Part shown: one piece after another, positions 34,213-42,329 of the stretch | Position numbering within the stretch: position 1 is the stretch's first letter | How the letters are laid out: every line of letters begins with the position of its first letter | Translations under genes and position numbers: made by a program | Notes under the pieces: generated by a model | Databases searched by the model: none | Seen by the model: the letters and a program-made list of their open reading frames with translations, nothing else | What the model was told of the DNA's origin: nothing | Source of the DNA: Streptomyces sp. XD-27 | GTDB taxonomy: Bacteria > Actinomycetota > Actinomycetes > Streptomycetales > Streptomycetaceae | Length of the DNA stretch: 64,000 nt | NCBI RefSeq assembly: GCF_030553055.1 | Contig: NZ_CP130713.1 | Span: 4,960,001-5,024,000, forward strand | Reading direction: 5' to 3'

Positions 34213-34376
34213 CTAGTAGTGCTTTGTCGGGTGTCGCTGACCTGCGACGATACGGCGGGGTCAGGTAGTGGGTCTGCTCGGCGACCGCGCCGTTCGCCGC
34301 AGGTCGCAGGCGTGCCCCGAGGCCGTCGATCGCCGGGTTCACGGTCAACGTCCCGGACCCGACAAAGCACTACTAG
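34213..34376. mobile_element. 164-bp MITE-like element with perfect 20-bp terminal inverted repeats
   Basis: CTAGTAGTGCTTTGTCGGGT at 34213-34232 is exactly repeated in reverse complement at 34357-34376. The interior has no open frame of note. The ends begin with CTAG, so the target duplication may be TA or CTAG. A full-length transposase using these ends is not in the window. Confidence 0.85.
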
Positions 34377-34428
34377 TCGACGCTTCGGCGACAACGCTGC
34401 GGTGCACAACTGCCTCGCCTTCCTGCGG

Positions 34429-34470
34429 TGGTGAGGGAGCCACCGGGATCGAACCGATCAGCCCTACGTC
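34429..34470 (-). other. tRNA-like 3'-end fragment
   Basis: In reverse complement: GGTTCGATCCCGGTGGCTCC followed by CTCACCA. This has a T-loop (TTCGATC) between pairable arms, a 3' acceptor strand and a CCA end. The 5' half of a tRNA cannot be folded upstream. It may be a leftover attachment site from a different tRNA, carried inside element C. Confidence 0.4.
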
Positions 34471-34513
34471 CTTGCATGAAAATGGCGACTCATGGGGATT
34501 ATGCCGGAGTTTT

Positions 34514-35509
34514 TCAAATGTGTGATTGGAGTTGCTTCTTCTTTCGGTCGCGGGCAAACCCGACGAAGCTAATAATCAAAAATTTGATGCCAAGCGAGGG
34601 CACGATGACTCCGGCCACGATCCAAGTTGTTCCCCACCAGCCGCGATCCCCGTCAGGGTCCATTATCGGAATCCAGAGGAAGTTGCCCGCGATTAGAGAG
34701 AGCCATTTGCCGGTTTCTCTGGGGACTCGCCCAGCCCTAAACTCGAAGAATATGGTCAAGCCCATGAGAAGCATGAAGGAGTAAAGGCCGAGAACCCACG
34801 GGACTGGGCTAATGTCCGCAGATCCTTCAACGAAGCGGATTTGGCGGGGCCACTCCCATAGCATGATCAAGGCCAAGGCTTGCAAGGGAAGGGACCGCCG
34901 CAGGTCTCTTAAGATGACGTGAAGGCGTTCCTCGTGGCGAAGGGCGAAGTCCGCCATGCTCTCGTAGAGGGGGTTGGGTGCTGTCTGAGGGTCCAGCCCT
35001 CGTCTGGCGCGCACGGCTTCGGTGAGCGCCTCTTCCTGACTCGCCGCACGAATGCGCATCCTGGAATCGCCGGCGTAGGTTGAAATTTCTGCGTAAAACT
35101 CGTGAACCGTGTCTGCGTTGAGCCGTGAGGTCTTTGCTACTTGAATCCAGCCAGGGCTTTCGTCTACGGATCGTAACTGTTCGGTGAGATTGATCCAGAA
35201 CAGTTCTCTCTTTTTCATGTCGTAAACGACGCCAATGATGGGGATGCGGCTCTGTCGCCAATCTTCGAAGTGGTCCTCTACGGGTATCGCATATCCATTG
35301 ACCCGCTTGTACTTCTTGCCGCTTTTTACCTGAATGGCAATCCAGTATCCCGTTCTCTTGCCGCCGCGCGTGAAGTTAACGATCATGTCTTCACCGTGAT
35401 CGTTCCCTCCGTCGATCTCCTGAACGATGTGATCGTTTTCCTCAAGGAGTGCGCGCAGGGCGTTGACGCCTGCCCTCTCAATCCGGCGGCTAGAACGAAC
35501 GGTTGACAC
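34514..35509 (-). CDS. DUF4365-type nuclease-like domain joined to membrane helices
   Basis: 331 residues. The N-terminal 150 residues match the DUF4365 pattern: RRIERAGVNALRALLEENDH, then GGNDHGEDMIVNF and GYWIAIQVKSGKKYKR, giving the D...QxK layout of PD-(D/E)XK endonucleases, followed by DWRQSRIPIIGVVYDMKKRE. Residues 200-331 hold three or four hydrophobic segments (PWVLGLYSFMLLMGLTIFFE, TTWIVAGVIVPSLGIKFLII). A membrane-tethered nuclease is the simplest reading. GTG start with GAGGGGGACA upstream. Single gene, low GC for this genome, within element C cargo; a defence role is likely but unproven. Confidence 0.75.
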   Translation of the reverse strand: MSTVRSSRRIERAGVNALRALLEENDHIVQEIDGGNDHGEDMIVNFTRGGKRTGYWIAIQVKSGKKYKRVNGYAIPVEDHFEDWRQSRIPIIGVVYDMKKRELFWINLTEQLRSVDESPGWIQVAKTSRLNADTVHEFYAEISTYAGDSRMRIRAASQEEALTEAVRARRGLDPQTAPNPLYESMADFALRHEERLHVILRDLRRSLPLQALALIMLWEWPRQIRFVEGSADISPVPWVLGLYSFMLLMGLTIFFEFRAGRVPRETGKWLSLIAGNFLWIPIMDPDGDRGWWGTTWIVAGVIVPSLGIKFLIISFVGFARDRKKKQLQSHI

Positions 35510-35732
35510 TGTCCCCCTCGAAATCAGTGACCGTCAGGATACTGGCAGGCTCTGACAACGTGTGCTGATCGCGGCCACCTTGGGGTTGAGCCTGGTCTTG
35601 TGGGTTGGGAGGTACGGGCGAAACCCGTGCTTGGTGCTCAGTGTCAGCGGTGTGTCAGCGTCCCCCACGGCTTGGTCGCCACGTTTGCTCCTCGCCGCGC
35701 GGGATGAGCCGGCTGGCTGCGCAGCTGCCGTT

Positions 35733-36800
35733 CTAGCCGAAGGACAGCTCGCGGAAGGCGTTGCGAAGGTCCGTCAGGGGCTGGCGGTCGCGGGTGTAGT
35801 AGAGCTTGTTGGTCAGCAGCACCGCCCACCGTCGGCGTCTGGGGCAGACCCACATGCCGGTGCCGGTGAAGCCGTAGTGGACCCAGACGTCGTCGGCAGG
35901 AGCGGTTCCGGGGGCGGGGTGCCAGAACAGGCCACGTGCGGGCTCCAGGGTGCCGGTCTGGATGGTCAGCGACTCCGTGGTCCAGGCCGGGCCGAACCCG
36001 GCCCGCCCTGGGGCCGCGGCGGTGTCCAGCATGTAGCGCAGGAAGACTGTGAGGTCGTCGAGGACGGTGAAGGCGCCGGCGATGCCGCACACTCCGCCCA
36101 GGAGTCGGGCGGAGAAGTCGTGGGCATTGCCCTTGAGATGGGTGTCGGTGTCCTGGTCGAGCTCGGTTGGCGCGCACCGGGCGGCGATCTCGGCGGGCAG
36201 TGGTCCGAAGCAAGTGGAGTTCATGCCCAGCGGCTGCCAGGTTCGTTCCGTGGCGAGCCGGTCGAGGCTCTGAGCGGAGAGGTGTTCGGCGAGGTAGCCC
36301 AGGATGAGGGCGGCCCGGTCGGTGTACTCGACGGCCTCGCCAGGGTGGCGGTGCAGGGCTTCGTGGAGGACGCCGTCGCGGATGTCCTGTGGGTCGGTGC
36401 CGTACAGGTTCTTGAGCTGGGCCCGCAGTGGGACGCCAGCGGTGTGGGTCAGGAGGTGGCGGGCGGTCACTGCTCCGAGCGGGTGACCTTCGACCTCGGG
36501 CCAGAGGGTGCCGAGTGGGGAGTCGAGATCGAGTTTGCCTTCCTCCCAAAGGGCACCGATGGAGGACCACACGGCGAGGATCTTGGTGAGGCTGGCGGCG
36601 TCGAAGACGGTGTCGGGCCGCATCGGTACGTCCGGCTCGTCGGGGTCGAGGACGCCGATGGTGCTGTGGGCGCGCGTGGCCGCGGCGTCGCCGACGGCCC
36701 ACACGGCGCCGGGGTAGACCTTGTTGCGGACGCCCTCACTCAGGAGCTGTTCGATGCAGTCGGTGCGGTACGTCATGGTCTCCCTGTTCGCCGTGGGCAT
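35733..36800 (-). CDS. serine beta-lactamase-family hydrolase
   Basis: About 355 residues of the class C beta-lactamase/PBP-like family. TVFDAASLTKILAVWSSIGA gives the SxxK nucleophile motif; VEYTDRAALILGYLAEHL gives Tyr of the YxN position (YTD here); VHYGFTGTGMWVCP stands for the KTG-type motif (HYG). There is no signal peptide, so it acts in the cytoplasm, as many esterase-like members do. It follows the GT4 gene on the same strand after about 200 bp and could be the last member of the operon. Starts: 36800 or 36776 (AGGGAG close upstream of the latter). Confidence 0.85.
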   Translation of the reverse strand: MPTANRETMTYRTDCIEQLLSEGVRNKVYPGAVWAVGDAAATRAHSTIGVLDPDEPDVPMRPDTVFDAASLTKILAVWSSIGALWEEGKLDLDSPLGTLWPEVEGHPLGAVTARHLLTHTAGVPLRAQLKNLYGTDPQDIRDGVLHEALHRHPGEAVEYTDRAALILGYLAEHLSAQSLDRLATERTWQPLGMNSTCFGPLPAEIAARCAPTELDQDTDTHLKGNAHDFSARLLGGVCGIAGAFTVLDDLTVFLRYMLDTAAAPGRAGFGPAWTTESLTIQTGTLEPARGLFWHPAPGTAPADDVWVHYGFTGTGMWVCPRRRRWAVLLTNKLYYTRDRQPLTDLRNAFRELSFG

Positions 36801-36998
36801 CCCGCTGGGTCAGCGTAGTGACGCGGGCGGGACGCGCGGGGCAATGGCGTGTCTGGCATCGGCCGTGGCACAGGCGTTCTCGTTGCCACGCTGCTGCTCG
36901 CACCGTGCTGGACCTAGCAGCCGACGCTGTTAGGCGCAGCGCTCTGACCAGGCATCTGGTGGTCTAGCAGCCGCACTGGCCAGATGTGTGAGCGTGTT

Positions 36999-38120
36999 TC
37001 AGGTGAGCTGGTGGCCGAGGTCGGCCAGGGCCTGGGCCGTCGCCGGGAGGGGGTAGCGGGCGGCGTTCGCGTAGCCCGCTTGTCGTAGGGCTGGTAGTAG
37101 GCCGGGGGTGGTCCGCAGGCGGTCGAGGTCGCGGGTGAGAGCGGCGGGGTGGGTGAAGTCGGTAGCCATGCCGGAGGCGGCGAGGGCTTCGCTGAGGCCA
37201 GGCACGGGTTGGTAGAGGACGGGCAATCCGCAGGCTTGGGCTTCCAGCGCGACCAGGCCCATGGCCTCCAGGGTGGTGGACGGCATGACCAGCGCGTCGT
37301 GTTCGGTGAACGCCTTCCACAGTTGGGGACGGCGGAGCCAGCCGAGGTAACGGGCCCTCACACCTGCCCGCTGCAGCAGCGGGGCCAGGCCATGGAACTG
37401 GGATCTGGGGGCGGCAATGCTCAGCTCGACGCCTCGGACGGGGACCAGGCTCTTGACCAGGGCCTCCACGCCCTTCTCGGCGGTCAGACGACCCGCGTAC
37501 AGCAGGCGCAGGTGGCTAGTGGACGTGCGGGCAGGCCGAGGTGGTGGGTCGGTGATCAGGTGGTCGGGGATGCCCCAGGGGATGTGGGCGATTTTCCGGT
37601 GGTCCACCTGTGGGGCGAGTTTGAGGAGGTGGTCGGCCATCGCACTGGTGGGTACCACGATGGCGTGGGCGGCCCTGGCGGTCTCCCGCAGGACCTGGAG
37701 CTGGTTGCGGTGGACTCCTGCGAAGAGCAGGTCCGTGCCGTGGACCAGGGCGATCCTGGGGTGTGCGGGCAGGGCTCGGAGCAGGGCGGGGGTGGCGCCG
37801 AAGGCGAGGTGCTGCAGGTGCAGGACGCCTATCTGGGACGGGTCGATCGCGGACGCGAGAGCTTCGCGTAGGGCTGCGACGTAGCGGTCGAAGGCGGGGC
37901 CCTCCAGGCACTTCCCGGCCACGGGCAGCAGGTCGAGGCCGGCTCGGGGGCGGCGTGTGGAACCGGGCGGGGTGAGCATGAATGCCCGTGCGGGGATGAG
38001 GGGCCTGTCGCCGGTGTAGAGGTCGAGGAAGAGTTCGACGCTGCCGCCGGGGCTCCCGGCGGGCAGGTCGAGGAAGGTGGCGGCCAGCGGTCCGGTGGCC
38101 GGGCGGACAAGGGGGCTCAC
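36999..38120 (-). CDS. family-4 glycosyltransferase
   Basis: 373 residues with the two-Rossmann GT-B layout. The acceptor half has VLHLQHLAFGATPALLRALP and IALVHGTDLLFAGVHRNQLQ. The donor half has LRLLYAGRLTAEKGVEALVK (the K of the EKG motif contacts phosphate) and DALVMPSTTLEAMGLVALEA, the EX7E signature. It transfers a sugar from a nucleotide sugar with retention. The ATG overlaps the stop of the deaminase paralogue upstream (ATGA). No membrane segment. It is the last gene of the fully overlapping block, so it may glycosylate the product of the preceding enzymes. Confidence 0.87.
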   Translation of the reverse strand: MSPLVRPATGPLAATFLDLPAGSPGGSVELFLDLYTGDRPLIPARAFMLTPPGSTRRPRAGLDLLPVAGKCLEGPAFDRYVAALREALASAIDPSQIGVLHLQHLAFGATPALLRALPAHPRIALVHGTDLLFAGVHRNQLQVLRETARAAHAIVVPTSAMADHLLKLAPQVDHRKIAHIPWGIPDHLITDPPPRPARTSTSHLRLLYAGRLTAEKGVEALVKSLVPVRGVELSIAAPRSQFHGLAPLLQRAGVRARYLGWLRRPQLWKAFTEHDALVMPSTTLEAMGLVALEAQACGLPVLYQPVPGLSEALAASGMATDFTHPAALTRDLDRLRTTPGLLPALRQAGYANAARYPLPATAQALADLGHQLT

Positions 38121-38653
38121 AGCGCTCCTCGGGAGATCTCTTCGTAGAGGCGGGAGATGTCGATGCCGCTGGTGGCCGCGTACTTGGCGCGTTGCTGCTG
38201 ATAGCTGGCCGGGGTGCCGAAGGCGGTGAGGAAGATCAGCTTGCCGAAGGTCATGCCCGGGTAGATGCGGGCGGGCTTGGTGGCGCGGATCTCCAGGGTC
38301 CAGCGGATGGCGTGGCCTTGGTGGCCGAGCGGGGCGGAGACGTGGACCCAGATGCCGAGTGAGCCGGTGGCACGGTCGCCGTTGAGCATCTGCGCGTACG
38401 TCTCGGAGCCGGTCTTCTCCAGCGTGACGCCGAGGTAGAGCACGCCCGGCTTCAGCACCAGGCCGGATGTGGGGATGGTCTGCTCGGTGAATGCAGTCGG
38501 GGCGGCGGCGTCCAGGTCGCTGTCGCAGATGCGGATCGTGTCCCCGAGGCGCCAGTCGTAGGCGTTCGGGGAGAGGCGGGTGGGGTCGTACGGGTCGATG
38601 GTGATCTCGTCGGCCTGGATGGCGGCGGCGATCGCGGGGCCGGTAAGGATCAC
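38117..38653 (-). CDS. dCTP-deaminase-fold protein, paralogue 2 (motif II lost, Glu kept)
   Basis: 178 residues from GTG 38653, which overlaps the stop of paralogue 1. LSPNAYDWRLGD and LVLKPGVLYLGVTLEKTGSE fit the Dcd/dUTPase fold. Aligned with E. coli Dcd, the RSSLAR phosphate-binding motif (Arg110, Ser111, Arg115) reads DRATGS here, so these residues are lost. The catalytic Glu138 position is kept in RWTLEIRA. The C-terminal AKYAATSG fits the lid. On its own it should not bind and deaminate dCTP. See paralogue 1 for the matching defect. Confidence 0.82.
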   Translation of the reverse strand: MILTGPAIAAAIQADEITIDPYDPTRLSPNAYDWRLGDTIRICDSDLDAAAPTAFTEQTIPTSGLVLKPGVLYLGVTLEKTGSETYAQMLNGDRATGSLGIWVHVSAPLGHQGHAIRWTLEIRATKPARIYPGMTFGKLIFLTAFGTPASYQQQRAKYAATSGIDISRLYEEISRGAL

Positions 38654-39189
38654 GAGGCGACCGCCGGGATGCGGGCCGTGTCCTGCCAGTAGTGGGAGGG
38701 CTGCGGGCCTGTGGCGGCCTGGTACTTGCCGCGGTAGAGCGTGATGGAACCGGTGGAGACGAAGAACATGATCTGCCCGATCTTCATGCCGGCGTACACC
38801 CGCAGCGGCCGGATCGGTGTGAGCATCAGCGTCCACTGCCCGTGAAAGCCGATGTCGCCGATAGGGGCGGTGATCTCGACGAAAAGTCCCAGTCGGCCGA
38901 CGGAGGAGCGGCCGAACAACAGCGGTACGAACGTGTCGGAGCCGACCTGTTCGAGGGTGTGGCCGAGGTAGAGCTCGCCGGGCTGGAGCACGTACCCGTG
39001 CTCGTCGATCTCGACCACCTGTGTGGGGTTCGGCTGGTGGGCGTCGATGACCGCTGCGGTGTACGTCAGCAGCGTGGGGCCGAGGCGGACGTTGTAGCTG
39101 TTGGGGTTGACCTGCTCGGGCTCGAAGGGGGTGATCGTTAAGCGTCCGTCGTGGGCGGCGGCGGTGATCTCGGGGCCGGTGAGGATCAT
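38650..39189 (-). CDS. dCTP-deaminase-fold protein, paralogue 1 (motif II kept, Glu lost)
   Basis: 179 residues. VNPNSYNVRLGPTLLTY, LQPGELYLGHTLEQVGSD and the intact motif FGRSSVGRLGLFVEI follow E. coli Dcd closely. But the strand holding the catalytic Glu138 (IVLEF in E. coli) reads WTLML, with Met in place of Glu. GKYQAATG matches the C-terminal lid. In this fold the active site lies at subunit contacts, so this protein could supply the phosphate-binding half to a partner. ATGA overlap with the phosphatase gene upstream and GTGA with paralogue 2 downstream. Confidence 0.85.
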   Translation of the reverse strand: MILTGPEITAAAHDGRLTITPFEPEQVNPNSYNVRLGPTLLTYTAAVIDAHQPNPTQVVEIDEHGYVLQPGELYLGHTLEQVGSDTFVPLLFGRSSVGRLGLFVEITAPIGDIGFHGQWTLMLTPIRPLRVYAGMKIGQIMFFVSTGSITLYRGKYQAATGPQPSHYWQDTARIPAVAS

Positions 39190-40412
39190 CGGGCGGTCTC
39201 TCCCTTCTCTTCGGGCAGTGGGGTGGCGATGGTGCGGCGCACGGCCTGGCCGAGCCGGAGCCCGGCCTGGCGGGTGCGTCCGCCGAGGTAGGTGTCGGCG
39301 AGGTAGCCGGTGGTCAGCACGGAGCGGATTCCCGCTGGCAGTGGCCGGGGTGCGATGGCCAGGGGGCCGACCTGTTCGGTCAGGCGCGTGAGCAGGCCGT
39401 CCAGGTCCTTCGTGTAGGTGTCGGGGAGGAAGGCGTGGACGAGCTGGTTGTCGAAGGGCTCGATGGCCAGCAGGTCCCCAAGCGTGAGCCGGTCACCGAG
39501 GTAGGTGGGCCGCAGGGCGGTCTCGTTGAGAACGACCGCGTCGGCCCCGAACCCGGTGTGGAGCCGTTCGGCGATTTCCTGCAGTAGGTGGTGCCGATCC
39601 AATTCGGTGTCCCGGTACGGCGCGTTCACCGTGCCGAGGGTGGCGGCGAGCATCCGGCCGATGAAGGCGATCTTCTCCTGCAGTACGGCGAGGTCCTCGG
39701 GGGCCACGGATGGGGTGGGGAAGGCGCAGGTGCGGGCGGCCCAGCCGGTGCCGACGGGCTCGGCGGTGGCGTAGCCGATGCCGAGCTCACGGCCTTTGAC
39801 CACCAGGGTGTCGCCGACGTGGACGGGTCCGTAGGTGTCGCTGTGGCAGTGCCCGGAGAAGATGACGTCTGTGAACGGGCAGGCCGCGGCCAGCTTCAGG
39901 TCCTCGTCGAAGCCGGAGTGGGACAGCACTATCCAGGCGTCGGTCCGGTGATGGTGCTCCAGCATCAGCTCGCGCAGAGCCTGAGCCGGGTCGGTGACGT
40001 GGTGGCCCGCGCGCTGGTCAGCAGGGATCGCGTTGAATGCTTGCGGGCCGATCGCCGCGGTGACGGCGACTCGCCGGCCGCCGATGCGCTCGATGCGTAC
40101 GCGGTCGAAGAGGGGCTCGCCATCGTCGTCGATCGTGTTCGCGCATACGGTCATCACGCGCAGATCCGGTTCGAAGTAGTGCGGCCAGCCGTGGTTTCCC
40201 GGGGCGAGCAGGTCGTACAGGCTGGTGAGGATTTCGCGTTCGATCTGGCCCTTGCCGAAGCGGTAGAAGCCGCTGCCTTCGAAGAAGTCGCCGCAATCGA
40301 CGATCAGGCTGTCGGCCCTGGCGGTGTGGAGGTGGGCGAGCATCGGCGCGCCCGTGTCGAAGGCGGAGTGGACATCGGTCGTGGCCGTGATCCGGAGGAG
40401 TTCTCGGCTCAT
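39186..40412 (-). CDS. two-metal phosphatase of the 5'-nucleotidase family
   Basis: 408 residues, no signal peptide, so cytoplasmic unlike UshA. The metallophosphatase motifs are all present in order: TATTDVHSAFD (DxH), VDCGDFFEG (GD), LLAPGNHGWPH (GNH), IVLSHSGFDED (H) and IFSGHCHSDTYG (GHxH). Residues 270-408 form the 5'-nucleotidase C-terminal domain (VVLNETALRPTYLGDRLTLG). It should remove phosphate from a nucleotide or related ester. ATG at 40412 overlaps the stop of the MurA-like gene; its own stop overlaps the start of deaminase paralogue 1. Confidence 0.85.
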   Translation of the reverse strand: MSRELLRITATTDVHSAFDTGAPMLAHLHTARADSLIVDCGDFFEGSGFYRFGKGQIEREILTSLYDLLAPGNHGWPHYFEPDLRVMTVCANTIDDDGEPLFDRVRIERIGGRRVAVTAAIGPQAFNAIPADQRAGHHVTDPAQALRELMLEHHHRTDAWIVLSHSGFDEDLKLAAACPFTDVIFSGHCHSDTYGPVHVGDTLVVKGRELGIGYATAEPVGTGWAARTCAFPTPSVAPEDLAVLQEKIAFIGRMLAATLGTVNAPYRDTELDRHHLLQEIAERLHTGFGADAVVLNETALRPTYLGDRLTLGDLLAIEPFDNQLVHAFLPDTYTKDLDGLLTRLTEQVGPLAIAPRPLPAGIRSVLTTGYLADTYLGGRTRQAGLRLGQAVRRTIATPLPEEKGETAR

Positions 40413-41728
40413 GGGGTGACCTCGCAGATGTCGGCGCCGAGGGCGTGGAGTTTGGTGGGCAGGTCGGCGTGGCCGCGGCGGAGCTGGTCGAGGCCGCCGA
40501 GGGTGGTGACGCCGCGGGCGGTGAGGCCAGCGATGAGCAGGGCGGAGCCCGTGCGGATGTCGGTGGCCTCCACCCCGGCGCCAGTCAGCCGCTGCGGACC
40601 GGTGAGGTGGCATTCGGTGGGCGACAGCTCGTGGATCTCGGAACCCAAGCGGGCGAGCTGGGGCAGCAGGTTGCTGTGGCGACCGGGATTGATGGCGTCG
40701 GCGAACAGATGCTTGCCGGTGTACCCCAGGGCCAGCGCCATCAGTGGCGGTTCGAAGTCGGCGTCCAGGCCCTCCGGGGAGAGGGACGCGATGGCTCGCA
40801 GCGATCGGCCGGTCGGCTCGGCGTCGCGGGCCTGGACGGTGAGAGCACCGCCCTCCACGCCGGCGGGGACACCGATCCACTGCAAGGCATTGATCAGAGG
40901 AGCGACGTCGTCGCCGCGTACGCCGAAGATGTGCGCGCTGCCGCCGGTCGCAGCGACCGCGCAGGCCAGGGTTCCGGCTTCGACCTTGTCGCCGGGCACC
41001 CTCCAGACGATGGTCTCCGCCGAGACGGAGGCGGCCGGCTCGAGCGCCAGGACGGTCTCGCTGGCCCGGCACTCCCATCCTGCTGCCTGCAGTGCTTCAA
41101 CGACGCTGAGCACCTCGGGCGAGAGGTTGGGCCTCCCGAGGCGTAGAGACCGTCCAGCCACGACGGCGCGCAGGAGGGCGGCGATGGTCGCCCCGCGGGA
41201 CCGGAAGGGCAGCACCAGGGACACGGTTCCGGTCCGGCTGGCGGCTGCCTCGACGAGGTATCCGTTGTCGTCGATGGTCGTGCGGTCGCCGAAGCTCTCG
41301 TAGACCTTGAAGTGCAATTCCATCCCACGTTCGCCGATCCGGCAGCCGCCCGGCCACGGCAGCCAGGCGCGGCCGTATGCGCCCAGCAGAGCCGGTACGA
41401 GGTAGTACGAGGCCCGGATACGAGCGGCGACCTCGGGATCCTGGCCCGGCTGGGGTTTGTCGCTCGGCAGGATCACCGTGGTGTGCGGATCTCTGATCGG
41501 GCGGGCCGCGTGCCAGCCAGCCTGCTGGAGCAGGGTGAGCATCGTCTCGACGTCCGTGTTCGCTGGGACGTTTCCCAGATGCACCGGGCGGTGCAGGGCC
41601 GCAGCGGCGGCCAGCAGGGGCAAAGCCGCGTTCTTGGACCCGTCGACGGTGATGGAACCGGCAAGGGGACTGCCGGGTCGGACGGCGACCACTTCGGCGG
41701 CGACTGGCGGAACTCGTACAGCTGTCAA
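40409..41728 (-). CDS. MurA-like enolpyruvyl transferase
   Basis: 439 residues of the EPSP/MurA fold. SITVDGSKNAALPLLAAAAA holds the Lys-Asn pair of MurA; WPGGCRIGERGMELHFKVYE holds the Cys that takes up phosphoenolpyruvate and is hit by fosfomycin; GLDADFEPPLMALALGYTGK fits the region of the catalytic Asp. Thus it looks able to transfer enolpyruvate, to UDP-GlcNAc or another nucleotide. The housekeeping MurA would be elsewhere. In nikkomycin and polyoxin clusters a MurA relative acts on UMP, which is one precedent for a biosynthetic role. TTG start with GAGGAG upstream, overlapping the HATPase stop (TTGA). Confidence 0.88.
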   Translation of the reverse strand: MTAVRVPPVAAEVVAVRPGSPLAGSITVDGSKNAALPLLAAAAALHRPVHLGNVPANTDVETMLTLLQQAGWHAARPIRDPHTTVILPSDKPQPGQDPEVAARIRASYYLVPALLGAYGRAWLPWPGGCRIGERGMELHFKVYESFGDRTTIDDNGYLVEAAASRTGTVSLVLPFRSRGATIAALLRAVVAGRSLRLGRPNLSPEVLSVVEALQAAGWECRASETVLALEPAASVSAETIVWRVPGDKVEAGTLACAVAATGGSAHIFGVRGDDVAPLINALQWIGVPAGVEGGALTVQARDAEPTGRSLRAIASLSPEGLDADFEPPLMALALGYTGKHLFADAINPGRHSNLLPQLARLGSEIHELSPTECHLTGPQRLTGAGVEATDIRTGSALLIAGLTARGVTTLGGLDQLRRGHADLPTKLHALGADICEVTP

Positions 41729-42162
41729 CAGTCAACTCCTCTGCATTGGAAGGCGCGGTGGGGCGGGAGCGGGGCGCTGACCTTGAACTGGGCCCAGCAG
41801 CGCTTGCCGGACGGCGTCGGATCGAATCCGTGGCGATCGGCGAGTGCGGCGATGAGGAACAGGCCCCGTCCGCCTTCCTTCTCCGTATCCGGCAGGCCGA
41901 CCCGCGGGACGTTGGGGCTGGCGTCGGTCACCTCGATCAGCAGACCGTCGCTGTTCAGGCGGGCGGTGGCCACGATTGGACCGTCGTTCGTGTGCCGTAC
42001 CGCGTTGGTGATCAGCTCTGCGGCCACCAGCTCCGCCGAGTCCAGGAGCTCCGGGTCGAGGAGGGCGCCCCAGGCCCGTATCCCGGCAGCGAGCTGCTGC
42101 CGTGCGGATGCGGCAGCGGCTCGTGTGCCCGCGACGGGAAAACAGATCTGGTGCACTTCCAT
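41725..42162 (-). CDS. HATPase-type (anti-sigma kinase-like) ATP-binding protein
   Basis: 145 residues of the GHKL fold: LDSAELVAAELITNAVRHTN (N box), GLLIEVTDASPNVPR (G1) and GGRGLFLIAALADRHGFD (G2), the RsbW-like layout of small Streptomyces regulators. It is the first gene of the overlapping block and its stop overlaps the start of the MurA-like gene. ATG at 42162 with AGGAGG upstream. It may bind a sigma factor or another regulator that controls the operon; no cognate is in view. Confidence 0.85.
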   Translation of the reverse strand: MEVHQICFPVAGTRAAAASARQQLAAGIRAWGALLDPELLDSAELVAAELITNAVRHTNDGPIVATARLNSDGLLIEVTDASPNVPRVGLPDTEKEGGRGLFLIAALADRHGFDPTPSGKRCWAQFKVSAPLPPHRAFQCRGVDC

Positions 42163-42238
42163 GAGCGGCCTCCTGGATCGGTGCGGCCACTCCACGCAAC
42201 CGCTCCAGGGGCAACCGGAACCAGGCCGTGTGCCAGGG

Positions 42239-42268
42239 CTGCATCACTTATGCAGGAGCTGCATCACG
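42239..42268. promoter_or_regulatory. repeated operator in the divergent gap upstream of the XRE gene
   Basis: CTGCATCACTTATGCAG at 42239-42255 is an inverted repeat with 6-bp arms. GCTGCATCAC occurs twice, at 42238 and 42258, 20 bp apart. The site lies between the minus-strand operon start (42162) and the XRE gene (42330), so it is a good candidate for XRE control of both. Confidence 0.6.
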
Positions 42269-42329
42269 GTCAATTGCCAGTCGATTACGCTCGGTCGAGC
42301 AGGCAGGATCGGCGACGGCAGGAGGAGCC

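Noticed and set aside
35644..36702. 352-codon minus-strand frame over the beta-lactamase-family gene
   Set aside because: Shadow in a second frame; His/Arg/Pro-rich without motifs.
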